NCBI GenBank assembly: GCA_947167435.1
Contig: CAMVIC010000054.1
Span: 1-9,262, forward strand
Source of the DNA: an uncultured Clostridia bacterium
GTDB taxonomy: Bacteria; Bacillota_A; Clostridia; Oscillospirales; Oscillospiraceae
Length of the DNA stretch: 9,262 nt
Direction of reading: 5' to 3'
Part shown: positions 5,228-9,262 of the stretch, piece after piece
Layout: the number at the start of each line of letters is the position of its first letter
Numbering within the stretch: the first letter of the stretch is position 1
Made by a program: the position numbers and the translations under genes
Notes under the pieces: generated by a model
Seen by the model: the letters and a program-made list of their open reading frames with translations, nothing else
The model's database searches: none
What the model was told of the DNA's origin: nothing

Positions 5228-6907
5228 TCAGCCGAACAGGTACACCCGCAGCTCATAGGGCCGGGTGGTAAAGCCGTTGCCGATGACGTAATTGAAATCA
5301 TAGTTGGAGAGAACGCAGCTGCCCTTCTGCAGATCGATGCCTGCAGGCGCCTCAAAACGCACGGGCTCTGCCGTGAAGGCGCAGACCACCAGCAGCTTCT
5401 TCCCCTCGTAATTGCGCTCGTAGATATACAGATTCCGGTTTTTCGGCTCGTACTCGTGATAGTCGCCCCAGAGGGCAACCGGCGTCTCCTTCCGGAATTT
5501 CAGCAGCTTCCGGTAAAAATTCAGCAGGGAGTCCGGGTCCTCCTCCTGGGCGGCCACATTGATGGTCCTGTAGTTGTCGTTGACGAAGAACCAGGGCTTG
5601 CCGGTGGTAAAGCCCGCGTTTTCCTCCGCCGACCACTGCATGGGCGTCCTGGCGCTGTCCCGGCTGCCCTCCTGCACCATGTGCAGCACCTGCTTCGGCG
5701 GCAGGAAGCGGGAGGCAATGCGGGCGCTGTTGTGGGTCATCACGTCCTCATACTTCTCCACACGGTCCAGTCGGAGATTCAGCATGCCGATCTCCTGCCC
5801 CTGATAGATAAAGGGCGTGCCCCGCTGCAGAATATACATGGCCGCCAGCATCTTCCCGCTCTCCGTGGGATACTTCTCGCTGCCGTAGCGGCTGATGATG
5901 CGGGGATGGTCGTGGTTTTCTATGTACAGGGCGTTCCAGGCCCGCCCCTCCAGCCGGTACTGCCAGTCGGAAAAGGCCTTTTTCATCTTCACCAGACTGA
6001 AAGGCCGCCGGATCACGTCCGTCATGAAGCAGTCCGCCTCCATATGGGAGAAGGCGATCATCTCGTCCAGCACCTGGCCGGGCCCCTCGGTCACATAGCG
6101 CAGCGCGGTGGAGGCGTCTGTCCGGGGGCTTTCTCCCACGGTGAAGCAGTCATAGTGGTCCAGCACGTCCCGCTTGAACTCCATCAGATAGTCGTGGACC
6201 GCCGGCAGATTGGAGTAGTACTTCATGCCGTTGGCCGCCGGAATCCAGGGATAGCAGTTGGGCAGGCCGGGCGCCTTGGAGATGAAGGTGATCACGTCCT
6301 CCCGGAAGCCGTCCACCCCCATGTCCAGCCAGAAGCGCATGATGCGCTTGACCTCTTCCCGGACTCTGGGGTTGTCCATGTTCAGGTCCGGCTGCTTTTT
6401 GGCGAACAGGTGCAGATAATACTCGTCCAGGCCCGCGTCGTATTCCCAGGCGCCGCCCTCAAACACGCTTGTCCAGTTGTTGGGCGGCACGTGCCTGCCG
6501 CGCACGGTGCGTCCCGGCCGCCAGTAATAGTAGTCGTGGTAGGGGTTGTCCCTGCTCTTCCGGCTCTCCTGAAACCAGGCGTGCTCGTCGGAGGTGTGGT
6601 TCACCACCAGGTCCATGAAGACCTTCAGCCCCCGCTTGTGGGCCCCCTCCAGCACCTGACGGAACACCTCCAGATTGCCGTAGTCCGGGTGGATGTCCAT
6701 ATAGTCCGAGATGTCATAGCCGTAGTCCGCGTTGGGCGAGGGATAGAGCGGAGAAAACCAGATGGCATCCACGCCCAGACTTTTGATATAGTCCAGCTTC
6801 TGCAGCACGCCCCACAGATCGCCGATTCCGTCCCCGTTTCCGTCGCAGAAACTGCGCGGCCAGATCTGGTATACCGACATCTCCTTGTACCATTGCTTTC
6901 CTGCCAT
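5228..6907 (-). CDS. GH13 alpha-glucosidase, oligo-1,6-glucosidase type
   Basis: A cytoplasmic (no signal peptide) glycoside hydrolase of 559 residues, the usual length for oligo-1,6-glucosidases. It releases glucose from the non-reducing end of short alpha-glucosides such as isomaltose, panose or related sugars. The calcium-site loop DGNGDGIGD is at 22-30 and conserved region I (DLVVNHT) at 99-105. Region II GFREDVI contains nucleophile Asp204, region III VGESP acid/base Glu259, and region IV ENHDHPR Asp333. Val205 after the nucleophile is the residue associated with alpha-1,6 activity in characterised relatives. Trehalose-6-phosphate hydrolase is a close alternative, but no tre genes or PTS lie nearby. 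Region II has Glu203 where Met is more common. GGGGGAG precedes the ATG by five bases. It is the first gene of the minus-strand unit and has a recognisable promoter. Confidence 0.88.
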   Translation of the reverse strand: MAGKQWYKEMSVYQIWPRSFCDGNGDGIGDLWGVLQKLDYIKSLGVDAIWFSPLYPSPNADYGYDISDYMDIHPDYGNLEVFRQVLEGAHKRGLKVFMDLVVNHTSDEHAWFQESRKSRDNPYHDYYYWRPGRTVRGRHVPPNNWTSVFEGGAWEYDAGLDEYYLHLFAKKQPDLNMDNPRVREEVKRIMRFWLDMGVDGFREDVITFISKAPGLPNCYPWIPAANGMKYYSNLPAVHDYLMEFKRDVLDHYDCFTVGESPRTDASTALRYVTEGPGQVLDEMIAFSHMEADCFMTDVIRRPFSLVKMKKAFSDWQYRLEGRAWNALYIENHDHPRIISRYGSEKYPTESGKMLAAMYILQRGTPFIYQGQEIGMLNLRLDRVEKYEDVMTHNSARIASRFLPPKQVLHMVQEGSRDSARTPMQWSAEENAGFTTGKPWFFVNDNYRTINVAAQEEDPDSLLNFYRKLLKFRKETPVALWGDYHEYEPKNRNLYIYERNYEGKKLLVVCAFTAEPVRFEAPAGIDLQKGSCVLSNYDFNYVIGNGFTTRPYELRVYLFG

Positions 6908-6943
6908 AAGGCTCCCCCCTTTACTTTCCGATCATTTTATGCT

Positions 6944-6972
6944 ATTTTATCACAAGGTCCGCGGCAGCTCAA
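6944..6972 (-). promoter_or_regulatory. Promoter of the GH13-ispE-FAH unit
   Basis: On the minus strand TTGAGC (plus coordinates 6967-6972) is followed after exactly 17 bases by TAAAAT (6944-6949). The predicted transcription start is near 6937, giving a leader of about 30 bases that ends in the G-rich SD of the GH13 gene. No convincing cre or LacI-type operator was recognised around it. Confidence 0.6.
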
Positions 6973-7032
6973 CCAATTTTCGTGAAAAAACGCAAATTTT
7001 CTTTCGACAAATTTCCATTTTGTTTTCAAAAG

Positions 7033-7061
7033 TTGACATTTTGGCTGCTGCGTGCTATAGT
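7033..7061 (+). promoter_or_regulatory. Strong promoter of the Ig-repeat surface protein gene
   Basis: A perfect TTGACA (7033-7038) is followed after 17 bases by TATAGT (7056-7061). The sequence before it is very AT-rich with A and T runs that could act as an UP element. Predicted start is near 7068, leaving a leader of about 74 bases that contains a small hairpin at 7095-7118. It diverges from the GH13 promoter about 60 bases away. Confidence 0.75.
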
Positions 7062-7094
7062 AGAACAGAATATCGTGGACAGGTATTCCCGCTG

Positions 7095-7118
7095 CCTCAG
7101 GTCGGAGACGGTCTGAGG
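7095..7118 (+). other. Leader hairpin upstream of the Ig-repeat gene
   Basis: CCTCAG (7095-7100) pairs with CTGAGG (7113-7118). Inside it GTC (7101-7103) pairs with GAC (7107-7109) around a GGA loop, giving nine base pairs with a three-base bulge. It lies in the 5' leader, 12 bases before the GGAG ribosome site at 7131-7134. It could stabilise the transcript or influence translation; no known riboswitch or protein-binding class is recognised. Confidence 0.35.
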
Positions 7119-7141
7119 TGTTTCAATCAAGGAGAACGAAA

Positions 7142-8797
7142 ATGAACAAGCGCATCTTTTCGGCGGCGCTGTGCCTGCTGCTCCTGCTGAGCTGCAGCCC
7201 TCTCGCCTTTGCCGATGTGATTTATCCCGCGCCTGGGGACGTGGCTGCCGGAAGCCCGCTGGAGCACCTGGCCGCCACCGTAGGGTCAGGCAGCAGCGTA
7301 AGCGCCGCGGAAAACACCCTGCCGGACGGAGTCAATGTGGAGACAGACGACGGCTCTGACGGTCTGAACGTCTACCTGCGGGGGACGCCGGATATCGCCG
7401 GATATTACAACTGCTTCATCACCATCTCCGGCGAGAGCGTGGAGACCGCCGCCAGCACCATCTCCATCCCCGTGCACGTGACCGCCGCCATGCCGGAGCT
7501 GCAGGTCAGCGACGACGTGGTCTGCGAAAAGGGCGACAGCATCGAGCTGTCCGTCACCGCCTATGCCAGCGACGGCGCGCAGCTGAGCTATCAGTGGTAC
7601 GCCAGCGCCGACGGCGGCACCAACATCAGCATTTTCATCGACGGAGCGGACCAGTCCGTCTTCCGTCCCGGAACCGACACGCCGGGCGTTTACCGCTATT
7701 ACTGCGTGGTGACCAATTCCAACAACGGCGAAACCGCCGAGGCCATTTCCCCGGTGATTACCGTCACCGTGCAGGATACCACGCCCCAGGTGACCCTCAC
7801 CGGCATTGCCCTGGAAACACCGCCCACCAGGCTGGTCTATTCCGTGGGCGATTATCTGGACACCGCGGGCATGCGAATCCGGGCAAGCTATTCCGACGGC
7901 AGCGTAGTCTTCCTGGACAACGGCTTCGGGGTCTCTCCCCAGCAGCTGAACCAGGTGGGCGACCAGGAGGTCGTCGCAAGCTATGAAGGTTACAGCTGCA
8001 GCTTCTACGTGACCGTACAGGCGCAGGAGGTTGTCACCTCGATCGAACTTCTTACTCTGCCCACCAAGCTCAATTACAAGGTCGGCGAGTATCTGGACAC
8101 CGCGGGCATGAGCATCCGGGCCACCACCAACCTGGGCTTCCGGGATGTGAGCAGCGGCTTCCAGTGCAACCCCACCCAGCTGACCAGCGCGGGCACGAAT
8201 ACGGTCTCCGTGTACTATGAAGGCTGCCGCTGCGATTTCACCGTTCAGGTGGCACAGGCAGAGCAGGAACGCGTCACCGGACTTACGGTCCGTCAGCTGC
8301 CCACCAAGACCAATTATCTGGTGGGAGAGAATCTGGACGTCACCGGCCTTGTCCTGCAGCAGACCACCAATCTGGGCAACACCGAAGATATCTACTACGG
8401 CTTCACCGTCAGCCCCAACCGGCTGGAGCGCTCCGGCCGGCAGCAGATCACGGTAAACTACAACGGCATGAGCTGCAGCTTCTCCGTGAACGTGTCCCAG
8501 CCCATCGCGAGCCCCAGCCCCACCGTATGGCCCAGCCCCACGCCCACGGCTTTCCCAAGTCCCAGCCCCAGCGTACAGCCCAGCCCCTCGCCTGTGGTGC
8601 AGCCGAGCCCCAGTCCCACTCCCCAGTCCAACACGGCGGCCCGGCAGGCCAGCATGGCCAAGACGCTGGTGGCCGTAATCATCTGCTCGGCGGTTCTGGC
8701 CCTGGGTGTTCTGGGCGCCTATCTGTATATCGCAAACCGCGGCGGCTTTGAGGATCTGGCAGATCAGCTGCGCGATCTTTTCCGCCGCCGGAAATAA
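7142..8797 (+). CDS. Exported Ig-like repeat surface protein with Pro/Ser stalk and C-terminal membrane helix
   Basis: A 551-residue envelope protein. The start at 7142 follows GGAG at 7131-7134 by seven bases. The signal peptide MNKRIFSAALCLLLLLSCSPLAFA could be cut by signal peptidase I after Ala24, but LLSC18 also resembles a lipobox. The mature N-terminus has an Ig/PIG-like module (LRGTPDIAGYYNCFITIS) and a second Ig-like module with LSYQWYASADGG. Then come three homologous repeats starting near 219, 298 and 378. Their shared pattern is PT(R/K), Y-VG, LD, TG or AG, then V/NP--L and G, ending in Y(E/N)G-x-C-x-F-V-V. They resemble bacterial Ig-like domains of the group 3 type common in Clostridia cell-wall proteins. 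A PSPSP-rich stalk covers about 454-495, followed by one membrane helix (about 509-530) and a charged tail ending FRRRK. There is no LPXTG or SLH motif. It probably projects from the membrane for adhesion or ligand binding; the ligand is unknown. Confidence 0.8.
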   Translation: MNKRIFSAALCLLLLLSCSPLAFADVIYPAPGDVAAGSPLEHLAATVGSGSSVSAAENTLPDGVNVETDDGSDGLNVYLRGTPDIAGYYNCFITISGESVETAASTISIPVHVTAAMPELQVSDDVVCEKGDSIELSVTAYASDGAQLSYQWYASADGGTNISIFIDGADQSVFRPGTDTPGVYRYYCVVTNSNNGETAEAISPVITVTVQDTTPQVTLTGIALETPPTRLVYSVGDYLDTAGMRIRASYSDGSVVFLDNGFGVSPQQLNQVGDQEVVASYEGYSCSFYVTVQAQEVVTSIELLTLPTKLNYKVGEYLDTAGMSIRATTNLGFRDVSSGFQCNPTQLTSAGTNTVSVYYEGCRCDFTVQVAQAEQERVTGLTVRQLPTKTNYLVGENLDVTGLVLQQTTNLGNTEDIYYGFTVSPNRLERSGRQQITVNYNGMSCSFSVNVSQPIASPSPTVWPSPTPTAFPSPSPSVQPSPSPVVQPSPSPTPQSNTAARQASMAKTLVAVIICSAVLALGVLGAYLYIANRGGFEDLADQLRDLFRRRK

Positions 8798-8818
8798 GCC
8801 CTCTTCAGGCTGAAAACT

Positions 8819-8856
8819 CTTCCCCGGGCCTTATCCGCCCGGGGAAGTATTCTTTT
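8819..8856 (+). terminator. Intrinsic terminator of the Ig-repeat gene
   Basis: CTTCCCCGGGC (8819-8829) and GCCCGGGGAAG (8837-8847) form a perfect 11-bp stem with a seven-base loop, followed by tattctttt. It lies 21 bases after the stop codon and isolates the gene from the tRNA cluster. Confidence 0.9.
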
Positions 8857-8901
8857 GGCGCTGCTCCGGCTTTTTTCTTTGCCTTTTTTCAAAAAAAGCG
8901 G

Positions 8902-8931
8902 TTGACACGGGCCGCGGGAGTGTGGTATTAT
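8902..8931 (+). promoter_or_regulatory. Promoter of the tRNA cluster
   Basis: A perfect TTGACA (8902-8907) is followed after 18 bases by TATTAT (8926-8931). Just upstream a T-run then A-run (about 8884-8897) sits where an UP element would bind the RNA polymerase alpha subunit, and a GC-rich spacer separates the boxes, as is common for strong stable-RNA promoters. The first tRNA begins 33 bases after the -10. Confidence 0.75.
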
Positions 8932-8964
8932 CTTTAAGCTTTCAAGAGCAGTGGGAACGGCCAT

Positions 8965-9038
8965 GCGGGTGTAGTTCAATGGTAGAACACCAGCCTTCCA
9001 AGCTGGATACGTGGGTTCGATTCCCATCACCCGCTCCA
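8965..9038 (+). tRNA. tRNA-Gly (anticodon UCC)
   Basis: A 74-base cloverleaf including encoded CCA. The acceptor stem GCGGGTG pairs with CACCCGC, the discriminator is T, the D-arm is tagttcaatggtagaaca, the anticodon stem CCAGC/GCTGG holds loop CTTCCAA with anticodon TCC, and the T-arm contains GGTTCGATTCC. It reads GGA and, by wobble, GGG codons. Confidence 0.95.
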
Positions 9039-9073
9039 ATCGCCCGCTCCGTCCTCAGTTTACGTCGCAATAT

Positions 9074-9150
9074 GCGCCAATAGCTCAGCAGGATAGAGCA
9101 ACTGCCTTCTAAGCAGTAGGTCGGGGGTTCGAATCCCTCTTGGCGTGCCA
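9074..9150 (+). tRNA. tRNA-Arg (anticodon UCU)
   Basis: A 77-base cloverleaf with encoded CCA. The acceptor stem GCGCCAA pairs with TTGGCGT, so the first pair is a G-U wobble, and the discriminator is G. The anticodon stem ACTGC/GCAGT holds loop CTTCTAA with anticodon TCT, and the T-arm contains GGTTCGAATCC. It reads AGA and AGG. No promoter or terminator is seen between it and the Gly tRNA, so the two are probably co-transcribed. Confidence 0.95.
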
Positions 9151-9211
9151 GTCGGCAAACAAATCCGCGGCACAGCGCAGCGGTTTGCTTATCAATATAT
9201 TCCAGTTATAT

Positions 9212-9262
9212 GGTGGGATTAGCTCAGTTGGTAGAGCACCGGATTGTGGTTCCGGGTGTCGT
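9212..9262 (+). tRNA. tRNA-His (anticodon GUG), 3' end beyond the window
   Basis: The 5' part of a tRNA. The extra G at 9212 fits the -1 G special to tRNA-His, the acceptor 5' strand is GTGGGAT, the D-arm agctcagttggtagagc, and the anticodon stem CCGGA/TCCGG holds loop TTGTGGT with anticodon GTG. The window ends in the variable-loop/T-arm region. It is the third gene of the cluster and more tRNAs may follow. Confidence 0.92.

Noticed and set aside
4937..6985. A 682-codon open frame on the plus strand
   Set aside because: It is the antisense shadow of the GH13 and ispE genes in GC-rich DNA. Its translation is Val/His/Leu/Gln-rich with no motif, while the minus strand carries complete enzyme signatures.
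8508..8630. Tandem DNA repeat (repeated ccagcccc units)
   Set aside because: The repetition is explained by the Pro/Ser codons of the protein stalk and is irregular in spacing, so it is not a separate repeat element or CRISPR.
9153..9193. Inverted repeat gcaaac / gtttgc between tRNA-Arg and tRNA-His as a terminator
   Set aside because: The stem needs a bulge, lacks a T-tract, and the tRNA-His gene follows directly; it is too weak to call.

Overview
The window is GC-rich bacterial DNA. Gene content, strong Shine-Dalgarno sites, sigma-A type promoters, CCA-encoding tRNA genes and lipoprotein/Ig-like surface proteins suggest a gut-type Clostridia (Bacillota), probably Oscillospiraceae/Ruminococcaceae-like. 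The placement is inferred from protein style, not from a search.

Layout. (1) Left edge: C-terminal two thirds of rsmG (+), whose N-terminal part is cut off by the window and apparently out of frame. It converges on a HAD phosphatase of the phosphoglycolate phosphatase type (-), with a bidirectional hairpin terminator between them. (2) 1386-3202 (+): a stand-alone substrate-binding-type lipoprotein, then an orphan HypB-family nickel GTPase with its own promoter. (3) 3214-3261: a perfect 48-bp palindrome, read as the shared terminator of hypB and the convergent operon. (4) 3271-6907 (-): a compact four-gene unit, read right to left: GH13 alpha-glucosidase, ispE (isoprenoid pathway kinase), an unrecognised 59-residue two-helix membrane protein whose start overlaps the ispE stop (ATGA), and a fumarylacetoacetate-hydrolase-family gene interrupted by an in-frame TAG about 24 codons before its natural end. 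(5) 6908-7141: divergent promoter region. (6) 7142-8797 (+): an exported protein with Ig-like folds, three roughly 80-residue repeats, a Pro/Ser-rich stalk and a C-terminal membrane helix, followed by a strong terminator. (7) 8902-9262 (+): a tRNA cluster, Gly(UCC), Arg(UCU) and His(GUG, cut by the window edge), behind a TTGACA/TATTAT promoter.

Most of the window is housekeeping (rRNA methylation, isoprenoid synthesis, tRNAs) mixed with carbohydrate and envelope functions. I see no CRISPR array, insertion sequence, phage gene or evident defence system. The items most worth a second look are the amber codon in the FAH gene (no gene here ends in TAG), the small membrane gene coupled to ispE, the frame break in rsmG, and the anchoring and conserved cysteines of the Ig-repeat protein.
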